Assembly: GCF_900102375.1 (NCBI RefSeq)
Contig: NZ_FNBO01000017.1
Coordinates: 1 to 51,592, forward strand
Length of the DNA stretch: 51,592 nucleotides
Source of the DNA: Halorubrum xinjiangense
GTDB lineage: Archaea > Halobacteriota > Halobacteria > Halobacteriales > Haloferacaceae
Reading direction: 5' to 3'
Part shown: positions 1-8,470 of the stretch, piece after piece
Layout: each line of letters opens with the position of its first letter
Numbering within the stretch: the first letter of the stretch is position 1
Made by a program: the position numbers and the translations under genes
The notes under the pieces: generated by a model
What the model was told of the DNA's origin: nothing
Database searches by the model: none
What the model saw: the letters and a program-made list of their open reading frames with translations, nothing else

Positions 1-95
1 ACCTCAAGAACGGGTCACGTCGTAAACCACAATATCCCAACCCAGCGGCACGGTGCCGTGGGAATCCTCGCGCTTCAGCGCGGGGAGGATGTCAA
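1..95 (+). mobile_element. Right end of an IS200/IS605 (IS1341-type, TnpB) element
   Basis: The segment holds two small hairpins in a row: CGGCAC/GTGCCG around 44-56 and CCTCGCGC/GCGCGGGG (loop TTCA) at about 65-88, followed by AGGATGTCAA. This arrangement matches, from memory, the right ends of haloarchaeal IS1341-type elements, where the 3' end of tnpB and its omega RNA lie. The rest of the element, including tnpB, would be left of the window. The element boundary is probably the final A of GTCAA at about 95, so an omega-RNA guide would be read from about 96 onward. The family assignment is by recognition, and the boundary is inferred. Confidence 0.65.
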
Positions 96-505
96 TCATC
101 CGATCCGTCCGCCTCGTTCTCTAGCGCTTCCAGCTCCGCATCGAGCTCCTCGTCAGTCCGCCCGTCACCGATCCGCTTCTCTGGTGTCTCGGGAGTCGCC
201 TCCTCGTCACGGTGGTGGCCGAACATTCGATGGGTTTGATCGAGACTGGAGACGTAGCGCCGGACGTCTTCGCGATCGCTGAGGGCATAGTAGTAGCCGT
301 CGTCGGTTTTGCCCACATAGCTGTCGTCGTACAAGCGTTTGAGCGTGGTTGTTGCGGTTCCCCGAGGGACTTCGAGGGCTTCTGTGATGTCTTTCGGAGA
401 GTACCCCCACTCGGAGTGTTGATAAAGGAATTCAACGATGGCTGACTTCGTGGTCCCCGGTCGAAGGGCGAGTTCTGGATCGTGGTCTTCGAGGAGGATC
501 GGCAT
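92..505 (-). CDS. Winged-helix transcriptional regulator (MarR-like)
   Basis: A 137-residue protein starting MPILLEDHDPEL. The middle part, with KSAIVEFLYQHSEWGYSPKDI followed by EALEVPRGTATTTLKRLYDD, has the helix-turn-helix plus wing order of winged-helix regulators. A beta-wing segment (VGKTDDGYYYAL) comes next. The C-terminus is an acidic tail (about the last 40 residues). An in-frame ATG lies 33 codons upstream (604), but the region between looks unlike coding sequence, so 505 is preferred. The stop codon (92-94) lies in the terminal GTCAA of the IS605-type end, so the natural C-terminus may have been altered by insertion. The regulated target is unknown. Confidence 0.6.
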   Translation of the reverse strand: MPILLEDHDPELALRPGTTKSAIVEFLYQHSEWGYSPKDITEALEVPRGTATTTLKRLYDDSYVGKTDDGYYYALSDREDVRRYVSSLDQTHRMFGHHRDEEATPETPEKRIGDGRTDEELDAELEALENEADGSDD

Positions 506-637
506 AATGTAATCAAGTGTAGCCAGTTGTGTCACAAATCTGTTTCGGTCAGAGTACGCACGTCGGTACGACGAGACCGACGCCGGCCACTCGCTTACGA
601 GCATCGCATCGGGGCAAAACGCACGGTGAACGCCTGA

Positions 638-839
638 TCACCGGGGCTCAGCATCCAGTCGGGGCGCAGCATCGGCCTCGACGGCTGGCGAATCGACGTC
701 GACTACCCCGAGAAGCGCGACAAAGCCGAATGGAGCCTCGCCGGCGACGAGACCGCAGAATCCGACACCAGCATCGAGGACGACGCCGAGCCCGACCCGG
801 TGCCAAACCCTAAAGCGCCCGTCCCCGAACTCCTACCTA
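638..839 (+). pseudogene. Relic of an unidentified coding sequence upstream of ugd
   Basis: Frame 2 is open from after a stop at 635 into the ugd gene and reads like acidic haloarchaeal protein: GRSIGLDGWRIDVDYPEKRD, then KAEWSLAGDETAESD and a Glu/Asp/Pro-rich stretch. It has no start codon in the gap (the first ATG is near 800), and it would run out of phase into ugd. The best reading is the 3' remains of a gene broken by rearrangement near the IS end. No family was recognised. Confidence 0.35.
807..815 (+). promoter_or_regulatory. Possible TATA element for ugd
   Basis: CCCTAAAGC is centred about 28 nt before the ATG at 840. No Shine-Dalgarno sequence is visible, so a leaderless transcript is likely. 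The element is weak by sequence. Confidence 0.3.
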
Positions 840-3551
840 ATGCGTGTGAGTATCGTCGGCAGCGGCTACGTGGGAACGACCGTCGCGGCCTGCTTCGCCG
901 ACATGGGCCACGAGGTGGTGAACGTCGACATCGACGAAGAAATAGTCGCCGCGATCAACGACGGCCGCGCGCCGATCCACGAGCCCGGCCTCGATGAGCT
1001 TCTCGAAGAACACGGCGGCGACGCCCTCACGGCGACGACCGACTACGCCGCCGTCCGCGACACCGATCTCACGTTCCTCGCGCTCCCGACGCCCGCGAAC
1101 GACGACGGGAGCATCGACACGTCAATCATCGAGGCGGGCGCCGAGACGCTCGGCGAGGCCCTCGAAACGAAAGACGGCGACCACGTCGTCGTGACGAAAA
1201 GCACCGTCGTCCCGACGACCACCGAGGAGACGCTCGCGCCGATCCTCGCCGAGGCCGCCGGCAAGACGCTCGGCGAGGACCTCCACGTCGCGATGAACCC
1301 CGAGTTCCTCCGCGAGGGAACGGCGGTCGAGGACTTTCAGTCACCCGATAAGGTCGTGTTCGGCACACAAGACGACGACGCGGTCGCGCTCGACGCCCTC
1401 CGCGGGGTATTCGAACCGCTCCTCGACGCGACCGAGGCCGCGGTCGTCGAGACGGGGATCGCCGAGGCGGAGATGATCAAGTACGCCAACAACGCGTTCC
1501 TCGCGAGCAAGGTCAGCCTCATCAACGACATCGGAAACATCTGTAAGCAGTTCGGCGTCGACGCTTACGAGGTGGCCGACGCGATCGGCCTCGACGACCG
1601 CATCGGCGAGCAGTTCCTCCGCTCCGGCTTGGGGTGGGGTGGGAGTTGTCTGACAGTCGATCAACGCGTTCTAGCGAAAGACGAGGCGGGTACGAGACAT
1701 CTCACGCTCGGCGAGTTCTTCGACGAATACGTCTCCGACGGGACCGTCGACGATGTTTCGGTACTCAGTCGGTCAGAGCAGGGTGAATTCGCGTTCAAGT
1801 CCGTCGAGGTGGCGACGCGCCGCCGATACGACGGTCCGTTACACACGATCCGGACGAAGATGAACAAACGGGTGACCGTCACGCACGATCATCCGATGCT
1901 GACGCTCGAGGGGAACGATACCGCGGTCAAGCCGGCTGCGGAGCTCGAAGAGGGAGATTCCGTACCGGTGTTGGCCGATCTCCCGAGCGATCCCGTTTCG
2001 GAGTTTGACCTCATCGAGATCGTTGACGAGTCGCCGGACTTCGAAAACGATCGGGTGTATCTGAAGCCGTCGACGCCGTTGGAGGCGAACAAAGACGAGG
2101 TGTACGAGGTGCTTCGCGCGTATAACCGTCAGTTCGATTATCACAAGCTCTCCGATCTCGTCCGAGATAACTACCTGCCGCTCGACGCGTTCCTCACCTA
2201 CGAGGAGGAGTTGCCGGTCGAAAGGGAGGAACTGTCCCTCTACACGACGCGGGGCGGTGGGCAGACGTACGTGCCAGCCATACTCCGCGCGGACGAGCGG
2301 TTCTGGCGGTTCATCGGGTACTATCTCAGCGAGGGTCACGTCAACGACGACACCTCTGGACACGGCTCGACTACCCGAAGACGGATTCAGTTGAGTTTCC
2401 ATCCGAGCGAGGAGCCCGAGTACGTCGGCGATGTCGAGTCGTACTACGAGGATCTGGGAATTCGGTACCAGACTCGACAACAGGAGACCACGACGGAAAT
2501 CTGCGTCTCCAGCCGGGTCTTCGCCGCGTTCCTCGAGTGGCTCGGCTGTGGTACCGGGTCCTACTCCGCGGCGATCCCCGACGACGCGTTCCAAGCGACG
2601 GCCGACGAACGCGTGGCGTTGCTTTCTGGACTGTTCCGTGGTGACGGGCATATCGAGTACACTAATCACTCGAACGCCGTTGTCTACGATTACGGCTCCG
2701 TCAGCGAGGAGCTGATCGACGGGATGACGCTGCTGCTCCACAGTCTCGGCATCGTCCCGAGCTACAAGACCTCGCAGTCGGCGAAGTCGACGCGACCGGC
2801 CCACTTCTTGCGCGTGAGTTCGAAACGGCAGATCGCGGCGCTGAAGGAGCTGTTCCTGCCCGAAGAGCAAGACCGGATCAACGACCGGCTTGACGCGTAC
2901 GAGCGGGACATCGCGCCGACGGGGCACACGGCGGACGGCGGATTTACCTCAGTTCCGGTTCGCGATGTCACCGTCGAAGAGACGACGACTGATGTGTACT
3001 CGCTGGAGGTCGCCGAAGACCACACGTTCGTGACGACCGACGGACTGGTCGTTCACAACTGCTTCCCGAAGGACACGAATGCGATTATCGCCGCGGCGAA
3101 GGAGACCGACTACGACCCCGAGCTGCTCGAGGCCGCCGTGCGCGTGAACGACGGGCAGCCGGAACGGCTGCTCTCGCTGCTCGACGAGCACGTCGACGTG
3201 AGCGGCGAGCGCGTCGCCGTCCTCGGGCTTTCATTTAAACCGGGCACCGACGACGTCCGGAACTCCCGGGCCATCCCCGTCATCGAGGGGCTTCAGGCGC
3301 GCGGCGCGACCGTGGTCGCGTACGACCCGGTGGCGACGGAGAACATGCGCGCGCACTTCCCGGGCGTGGAGTACGCCGACGCGGCGGCGGCCGCGCTCGA
3401 CGACGCGAGCGCGTGCGTCGTCTGTACCGACTGGGACGAGTTCGCCGCGCTCGACATGGAGTTCGACGCGATGGCGACGCCGGTCGTCGTCGACGGTCGC
3501 CGCGTCGTCGAGCGACGAGACGGACTCATCTACGAGGGGCTCACCTGGTAG
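840..3551 (+). CDS. ugd: UDP-glucose 6-dehydrogenase family protein interrupted by an intein
   Basis: A 903-residue precursor. Removing residues 270-740 (the intein) leaves a 432-residue enzyme, the usual length for UDP-glucose/UDP-ManNAc dehydrogenases, which oxidise the sugar C6 to a uronic acid with NAD+. The N-terminus has the Rossmann motif GSGYVG (7-12). The central part carries EFLREGTAVEDF and KYANNAFLASK. The catalytic motif GGSCFPKD is formed only after splicing (GGS at 267-269, CFPKD at 741-745). The C-terminal domain has LGLSFKPGTDDVRNS. Haloferax AglM, a homologue, serves N-glycosylation; that role here is inferred. In the 137 nt downstream, minus-strand codons ending ELWRRRSE look faintly protein-like, but no start is visible. 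Confidence 0.93.
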   Translation: MRVSIVGSGYVGTTVAACFADMGHEVVNVDIDEEIVAAINDGRAPIHEPGLDELLEEHGGDALTATTDYAAVRDTDLTFLALPTPANDDGSIDTSIIEAGAETLGEALETKDGDHVVVTKSTVVPTTTEETLAPILAEAAGKTLGEDLHVAMNPEFLREGTAVEDFQSPDKVVFGTQDDDAVALDALRGVFEPLLDATEAAVVETGIAEAEMIKYANNAFLASKVSLINDIGNICKQFGVDAYEVADAIGLDDRIGEQFLRSGLGWGGSCLTVDQRVLAKDEAGTRHLTLGEFFDEYVSDGTVDDVSVLSRSEQGEFAFKSVEVATRRRYDGPLHTIRTKMNKRVTVTHDHPMLTLEGNDTAVKPAAELEEGDSVPVLADLPSDPVSEFDLIEIVDESPDFENDRVYLKPSTPLEANKDEVYEVLRAYNRQFDYHKLSDLVRDNYLPLDAFLTYEEELPVEREELSLYTTRGGGQTYVPAILRADERFWRFIGYYLSEGHVNDDTSGHGSTTRRRIQLSFHPSEEPEYVGDVESYYEDLGIRYQTRQQETTTEICVSSRVFAAFLEWLGCGTGSYSAAIPDDAFQATADERVALLSGLFRGDGHIEYTNHSNAVVYDYGSVSEELIDGMTLLLHSLGIVPSYKTSQSAKSTRPAHFLRVSSKRQIAALKELFLPEEQDRINDRLDAYERDIAPTGHTADGGFTSVPVRDVTVEETTTDVYSLEVAEDHTFVTTDGLVVHNCFPKDTNAIIAAAKETDYDPELLEAAVRVNDGQPERLLSLLDEHVDVSGERVAVLGLSFKPGTDDVRNSRAIPVIEGLQARGATVVAYDPVATENMRAHFPGVEYADAAAAALDDASACVVCTDWDEFAALDMEFDAMATPVVVDGRRVVERRDGLIYEGLTW
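1647..3059 (+). other. Intein with LAGLIDADG homing endonuclease
   Basis: A 471-residue in-frame insertion (precursor residues 270-740). Splicing block A begins with Cys270 (CLTVDQRVL). Block B is THDHP at 348-352. The C-terminal end is VYSLEVAEDHTFVTTDGLVVHN, with His739 and Asn740, and the +1 residue is Cys741. Between the blocks lie two LAGLIDADG-type motifs: FIGYYLSEG (acidic Glu498) and LLSGLFRGDG (acidic Asp602). Both acidic residues are present, so the endonuclease may be active. Base composition is visibly more AT-rich than the flanking extein, consistent with later arrival. Boundaries follow from the conserved Cys and His-Asn residues and from the restored GGSCFPKD motif. Confidence 0.93.
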
Positions 3552-3688
3552 TCACTCGGAGCGACGACGCCACAGTTCGCTCGCGACGACGCGACCGTCG
3601 CCGTCGCCGACATCCCTCGTTTCGGCGGCGATGAGTGCCGATCTCCGAGGGGGCGCGGCGCTCCGATCGGTCCCGCCCAGTACAGCGA

Positions 3689-4834
3689 TCAAACCGTGGC
3701 GTCGTACCCGAAAGTGGTTTGATCGATGCGTCGTTGGACGTCGCTCCGGGCCGTAAACGAGATCGCCCCCGTCCGCTGGCAAGAGAGCGCCACGAGAATC
3801 GGGACGTCGGCCTGATCGATCGCCGTCGACTCGAAGCGGTCCCGGACAGGAGGGGTTGGCTCGGAGCCGTCAGTGTCGACAGCCTTCGGACCCGCCGCTT
3901 GACCGTGGAGATCCCCGACAGTGGCGATCTCCTTGTCGGAAAGGGCGTCAGTGGTGGCGGCCGACAACCGCGAGAATTCGGCAAGCGGTCCGGAGACGGC
4001 GAGGGCGTCAGCGTCAGACGAAACCTGGATCGGCTTCTCGAAGACGGGGAGATCGCCGTCGATCAGCTCAAGCGCCTCCTCGAACCCGTCGCGAGCCTGC
4101 CGGTACCGGATCTTAGCGACGGTCTGTTCTCCGTTTACGTGTGCTCGCACCGCCGTTTGGAAGCTGTTCTCGGCGGCTGTGAGACGGGTTTTAACCGTTT
4201 CGCGGCGTTCTTGTAGTTCCGTGATTTGTCGTTGAGCAGCCTGAATATCGGTCAGGGCCGCTTCGATTGCGTCGTGGCGGTCATCACCGGCCGGGAGTCG
4301 CTCGAGGACCGTCTGGTACCCGGTGCTCGCGGTCTCGTACTGCTCGGTCGCCTCGTCAAACGATCCATCGCTGCGGGCACTCGCGGCGGCTTCGACGACG
4401 TCCTCGCAGTTCTGAATAGCGTGATCGATGTCAGTCGGGTGAGTTGGGTCAGTGAGTTCCGGGTCCGGAACCGCCGCAACCGCTGTCTGGAGGGTATCGA
4501 TGAATTCCCCGTCGGGGTCGTGTAGTTCATATGTGAACGAGTCGTCGACGGTTTCGAGTGTAATCTCCCGACGGCGCTCGCCCGGGAGATCGACGCGATC
4601 GGCTTCAATCGACGTAACGGACGTTAGCGGCACGGAGACCAGCGTGGCATCGATCAGCTTCGACACGATGATAAAGAGGTTATCGGAGGTGACGGCCAGC
4701 CACACGGTTTGCGTCAGTCCGCCGGTCGTTGTTTTAACGGCGGCACGGAACGTCTCGGCCTCGGTGATCGCATCGACCACATATCCTCGGATAGCGTCCG
4801 GAAGCTCGTTTTGTTGTGTACAGTACTGAGTCAT
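3689..4834 (-). CDS. PH-like domain protein with helical module (paralogue of the 5092 gene)
   Basis: A 381-residue soluble protein of unknown function. Residues about 25-120 look like a bacterial/archaeal PH or GRAM-type beta domain (TVWLAVTSDNLFIIVS, then ITLETVDDSFTYELHD). Residues about 147-180 form an MIT- or TPR-like helical hairpin (FDEATEQYETASTGYQ). Residues 190-260 are coiled-coil and end in KIRYRQARDGFEEALELIDG. Residues about 280-310 resemble a helix-hairpin-helix (LSDKEIATVGDL). The helical module and the C-terminal region align with the divergent gene at 5092. The gene starts 257 nt from that neighbour, so the pair may be co-regulated. Function is not known; a membrane-linked scaffold is a guess. 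Confidence 0.7.
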   Translation of the reverse strand: MTQYCTQQNELPDAIRGYVVDAITEAETFRAAVKTTTGGLTQTVWLAVTSDNLFIIVSKLIDATLVSVPLTSVTSIEADRVDLPGERRREITLETVDDSFTYELHDPDGEFIDTLQTAVAAVPDPELTDPTHPTDIDHAIQNCEDVVEAAASARSDGSFDEATEQYETASTGYQTVLERLPAGDDRHDAIEAALTDIQAAQRQITELQERRETVKTRLTAAENSFQTAVRAHVNGEQTVAKIRYRQARDGFEEALELIDGDLPVFEKPIQVSSDADALAVSGPLAEFSRLSAATTDALSDKEIATVGDLHGQAAGPKAVDTDGSEPTPPVRDRFESTAIDQADVPILVALSCQRTGAISFTARSDVQRRIDQTTFGYDATV

Positions 4835-4869
4835 CTAGATGACATGTTCGTTGGTGACGAACTTGGATG

Positions 4870-4921
4870 TACCGGCGGGATACCGCTACACACACTACCG
4901 GCAGGATGCCGTTAAACACGC
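4870..4921. repeat. Two imperfect 26-bp direct repeats between divergent genes
   Basis: TACCGGCGGGATACCGCTAC (4870-) and TACCGGCAGGATGCCGTTAA (4896-) are tandem copies with a 26-nt period, each followed by an ACAC-rich tail. Each contains an internal half-palindrome (CGGC..GCCG type). They lie in the gap between the two divergent paralogues and may bind a shared regulator; that is inference. Confidence 0.45.
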
Positions 4922-5091
4922 ACACAAAGACTACCCTTCGTGGGATTCGATATCGACGAGTATCCCGAGCGGACCCGCTACGCGACGTTCTCTCACGGTT
5001 GACGCCGTGGACGCACTCCTTGATCAGCTGTAGCGGGCACTAGTGTTAGCAGTTCAATAGTTTCATACGTCGCGCCTGCGGACCGCGGACC

Positions 5092-5982
5092 ATGCTCCAG
5101 AGCTCGTATACCTTGTGGATCGGCGGAATCGTCGTTGGGATGCTCATATTCGCTCTCGCACTGCTCTGGCTGATAGGGATTGCCGGAGCGAGCGGCGAAG
5201 AGACCCCCGCTGAGCGCGCCCCACACGAGACGGATTACACCACCGACGCCACGTCGGTCGATGAACTTCGATCTGAGGCCGAAGCGTTCCGCGAAACGGC
5301 TGCCGATGCCAGAGCGGACAACGACTTCGACGAGGCGATCGACGCCTACGGCGCGGCAGTCGCCCGATATCAAGCGATTCTTGACGAGCTCGACACCGGA
5401 GCCGCGGAGTCACATGAAGAGATTGAACAGTCTATCGACGCGACGCGTGAAGAGCTAGAGACGGTTCGAACGCTCAACGATCACCGACAGGAGCTTCTGG
5501 AGACACTGAAAACGGCCGAGCAGAGCTTTCAGGTGGCTATCGTCGCCTACACTGAGGGGAGCCAAACGCTCGCTCGGATACGGTTCCGGCAGGCACGAGA
5601 TTCGTTTGAGAGTGCACTCGACCTCGTTGAGGGGGCCAACGAGGAGCTGCTTTCCCCGCCCGTGGAGGTGAGTGTCGAACCGGATCGGACACTGCCATCG
5701 ACGATGTTGGATGAGCTTCCAGCGGTCCCGGAGCCAGCGACGGCGTCGCTAGCCGACGCCGGAGTTGAGACTGTTACAGAGCTTGAGAGCAGCGAAGAAC
5801 CGCCGTCGCCGCCTGCTGTCGTCGAAACGCTGGTGGCCGAAGAGGACCTCGACGATGAAGCGGCAACGACACTCACACTGCTTTCGTGGGTTGACGGCGC
5901 CGACACCCACGAGTTCGGTGCCACGACAGCCGTTTCGCAACGACATGAACAGGCCGTTTACGGGTTCACGCAGAGTTCGTAG
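5092..5982 (+). CDS. Membrane-anchored paralogue of the PH-like protein
   Basis: A 296-residue protein of unknown function. One N-terminal transmembrane segment spans about residues 8-32 (LWIGGIVVGMLIFALALLWL), followed by a cytoplasmic or external part. Residues 60-100 form the same helical hairpin as the divergent neighbour (FDEAIDAYGAAVARYQ). Residues 110-180 form the coiled coil ending ARIRFRQARDSFESALDLVE, clearly homologous to the neighbour. Residues about 203-235 look like a helix-hairpin-helix (LADAGVETVTEL). The PH-like domain is replaced by the membrane anchor. A TATA-like TTCATACG lies about 27 nt before the ATG. No known family was recognised with certainty. Confidence 0.7.
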   Translation: MLQSSYTLWIGGIVVGMLIFALALLWLIGIAGASGEETPAERAPHETDYTTDATSVDELRSEAEAFRETAADARADNDFDEAIDAYGAAVARYQAILDELDTGAAESHEEIEQSIDATREELETVRTLNDHRQELLETLKTAEQSFQVAIVAYTEGSQTLARIRFRQARDSFESALDLVEGANEELLSPPVEVSVEPDRTLPSTMLDELPAVPEPATASLADAGVETVTELESSEEPPSPPAVVETLVAEEDLDDEAATTLTLLSWVDGADTHEFGATTAVSQRHEQAVYGFTQSS

Positions 5983-6045
5983 TCGAGGCGAGGCACGGGG
6001 CACGAATCGTCGTCGAAGAATCTCGCACCGTCTGGACTGTGGGTG

Positions 6046-6489
6046 TTAGAGTGGCATCTCGACTTCTTCCACTCGTCGAACCCGATAGAACCGGACCCAC
6101 CGCGTCAGCGCGCGCCAGCACACAGTGGCGACGGCGGCCCCGACAGCGTTCACGAGCAGGTCGCCGAAGTCGGCGGTGCGCGCGTCCAGCGTCGACTGGA
6201 GCAGTTCGATGCTCCCGCCGTAGCCGACGGCAAGCAGGAACACGACCACCAACACGGAGCGGTCGCGCCACGGCGAGTCCTGAAACGCGTATGCGAGCGT
6301 CACTGCGAGTCCGGCGTACGCCAGCGCGTGGAGCCACGTGCTGTAGGGGAGCACACCGAGGGGCCCGGTCCGGATCGCGCCGCTGCCGGGGGGTGTGAAC
6401 ACGGAGTAGTAGAGGATTGTCGACGCGACCGCGACCACGCCGCCGAGGCGGAGCCACCGCGGAACGAGCGGGAGTCGGAGCCGACTCAT
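6046..6489 (-). CDS. VanZ-like membrane protein
   Basis: A 147-residue protein with about four transmembrane helices. The segment VGYGGSIELLQSTLDARTAD followed by DLLVNAVGAAV matches the VanZ pattern: an IELLQ helix, an Asp-containing loop and a DxxxNxxG helix. The start at MSRLRLPLVPR (6489) is preferred over the upstream ATG at 6618, because the extra 43 residues lack character and overlap the promoter of the divergent gene. VanZ-family proteins are of uncertain function (teicoplanin resistance in bacteria). In archaea they are small membrane proteins with no assigned role. Confidence 0.7.
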   Translation of the reverse strand: MSRLRLPLVPRWLRLGGVVAVASTILYYSVFTPPGSGAIRTGPLGVLPYSTWLHALAYAGLAVTLAYAFQDSPWRDRSVLVVVFLLAVGYGGSIELLQSTLDARTADFGDLLVNAVGAAVATVCWRALTRWVRFYRVRRVEEVEMPL

Positions 6490-6616
6490 CGTACCAGTCA
6501 CCTCCGACAGCGCGGGCAAAAGGCTACGGATCCGCTCCCCGAGCGCGGGGCGAACGAATACGCTTTTTACCCGCGCCCCGGTGGTCGTTGATAATGCCGC
6601 GCTCGGAGGGACCTCC

Positions 6617-7717
6617 ATGGAACTGATCGACGACGAGGGACGACTGTTCGGTCAAGTCAACGTCATCGACGCGCTCGTCGTCCTGCTGATCGCCGCCGTC
6701 GTCGTTGCGGGCGCCGCGTTCGTCCTCACGGACGACCCGGAGCCGGCACCGGAAACGGACACCACCTACGCGACGCTCGATGTCGGCACCGTCTCACCAT
6801 ATATTGTCGACGCAATCGAAGAAGGCGACACCCACAGCCCGAACGACGCCTCGACGCTCCGGATCACGGACGTTCACCTGACGCCACAGGGCGCGAACAC
6901 CCGTGTGGTACTCCGGGTCGCACTTGAGGGTGAACTCAACGACCAGGACAGCCTCATCTACGAGGGCGCCCCGCCGCGACTCGGCCGCACGCTCGGTATC
7001 GCCACCGACCGGTACCAGATCAACGGCCAGATCCGCGACGTGGGCGACAGCGACTCGCTCACGACCGAACAGCAGCGCGTGCTGCTCTCGAGTCGGGTCG
7101 ACGCGGGCACCGCAGAAGACGTGACGCCCGGCGACGAGATCCGCCTGAGCGACCGCACCGTGGCCCGGGTCGAGAACGTCACGACGTACACGACCAACCG
7201 ACCGACGCGCCGCCAACTCCTCGTCGAGGCGACGCTCACCGGCCACCGCCAGCAGGATCGACTCCGGTTCGGCGGCAGTCCGGTCAGACGGGGTCAGTCA
7301 GTCACGCTCTCGACAAGCGAGTACACGTTTAACGGCCGGATCGAGCAGGTCGGCGGCGACATCAGTCTGGGAGAGACCACGACCCGGACCGTCACCCTCC
7401 GGATGGAAGACGTCCGCGAGGACTTCGCGGACGCCATCGAGCCGGGCATGGTCGAACGCACCGGTGACACCACCGTCGCACGGGTCACCGGCGTGGAGAC
7501 GGAGCCCTCGCTCATCATCGCGACGGGCGAGGACGGCAGCGTCAACGTCGTCGACCATCCGGTCAACCGCGAGGTGACGATCACCGCGGAACTCCAACTC
7601 CGGGAGACGTCGAGCGGGCTCGCGTTCAAGGGCGACCAGATCCGCCAGGGGTCGACCGTCACGCTCGATCTCGGCACGGCCACCGTGGAGGCGACGGCCG
7701 TCTCCGTGGAGCGGTGA
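6617..7717 (+). CDS. DUF4330 family protein, single-pass membrane
   Basis: A 366-residue protein beginning MELIDDEGRLFGQVNVIDAL, the hallmark start of DUF4330 proteins. One transmembrane helix (about residues 16-37) is followed by an external beta-rich region containing repeated modules (RLGRTLGIATDRYQINGQI; PVRRGQSVTLSTSEYTFNGR; and a third at the C-terminus). The start at 6617 is supported by GGAGG at 6605-6609, placed as a ribosome-binding site. A TATA-like CTTTTTACC lies at about 6562. An alternative in-frame GTG/ATG upstream (6581) is less likely. Function of the family is unknown. The three repeats suggest duplication of one beta domain. Confidence 0.75.
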   Translation: MELIDDEGRLFGQVNVIDALVVLLIAAVVVAGAAFVLTDDPEPAPETDTTYATLDVGTVSPYIVDAIEEGDTHSPNDASTLRITDVHLTPQGANTRVVLRVALEGELNDQDSLIYEGAPPRLGRTLGIATDRYQINGQIRDVGDSDSLTTEQQRVLLSSRVDAGTAEDVTPGDEIRLSDRTVARVENVTTYTTNRPTRRQLLVEATLTGHRQQDRLRFGGSPVRRGQSVTLSTSEYTFNGRIEQVGGDISLGETTTRTVTLRMEDVREDFADAIEPGMVERTGDTTVARVTGVETEPSLIIATGEDGSVNVVDHPVNREVTITAELQLRETSSGLAFKGDQIRQGSTVTLDLGTATVEATAVSVER

Positions 7718-7778
7718 CCGCACCACCGGCTTGCCCCAGTCGCAACACACATGAGCGTCAACCCGAAGATCCACTCAG

Positions 7779-8423
7779 ATGAGTGACGAGACGGAGGCGG
7801 GCGCGCCGCCTGAGGGCCTCCGGCGGGCAGCCCACCGCTCGCGTCTCGGAAAGCTGTGGCGCCGGACGGCCGCGGCCGTGCGCAGCTCGTACCTCTACCG
7901 GTGGCTCACCGCGGAGCCGGACCCGGAAGTGATCGTGATCGACCTCCGGGAGACGTGGACGGTCGGCCCGTTCATTCGCCTCCTCGACGCGATCCTCGAC
8001 CGACTGCTTCCCGCGCTCGACGACTCCCGCCTCGCGGCCGCGGCCCGCACCGTCGTGCGGCGCACGCTGGCGGCGCCGGCGGTCGTCACCGGGGTGGCGC
8101 TCCTCGCAGCGGGCCTCGGCCTCGGACTGGTGAGCGTCGCGGCCGGAACGCTCGGGACGACTCGGCTCGGCGTCGCGGTCGCTCTCGCCGTCGCCGGCGT
8201 CGTCGCCACTCGCGAACGACGGAGCTGGGCGGAGCTGCGCGAGACGCGGCCGGTCGAACTCCTCGTCGCCGCGCTTGAACCCCCGGAGCCGCCGGATCGA
8301 TCGGGATCGGACGGCGAATCGACCGACCCGGCGCCCGAAACGGTCTCATCGGACAGCACAGCCGACGCCGCAGCCCCTGAACAGGCGGCGGAGACTGACG
8401 AGCAGTCTCGCGCCGACCGGTAG
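7779..8423 (+). CDS. Conserved haloarchaeal membrane protein
   Basis: A 214-residue protein of unknown function. The N-terminal half is basic and then has a conserved-looking stretch (VIVIDLRETWTVGPFIRLLD). Two adjacent hydrophobic helices lie at about 103-150 (AAPAVVTGVALLAAGLGLGL and TRLGVAVALAVAGVVAT). The last 50 residues are acidic and of low complexity. It lies 61 nt after the DUF4330 gene, in the same direction and close to uppP, so co-transcription of the three is possible. Confidence 0.6.
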   Translation: MSDETEAGAPPEGLRRAAHRSRLGKLWRRTAAAVRSSYLYRWLTAEPDPEVIVIDLRETWTVGPFIRLLDAILDRLLPALDDSRLAAAARTVVRRTLAAPAVVTGVALLAAGLGLGLVSVAAGTLGTTRLGVAVALAVAGVVATRERRSWAELRETRPVELLVAALEPPEPPDRSGSDGESTDPAPETVSSDSTADAAAPEQAAETDEQSRADR

Positions 8424-8470
8424 CCCGCAACCGGGGCTTTTTAGCTTCCATCCGACTTCCGTTTCCGATA

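Noticed and set aside
1839-2927. A 362-residue minus-strand frame within the intein
   Set aside because: It is antisense to the intein, which carries all splicing blocks on the plus strand.
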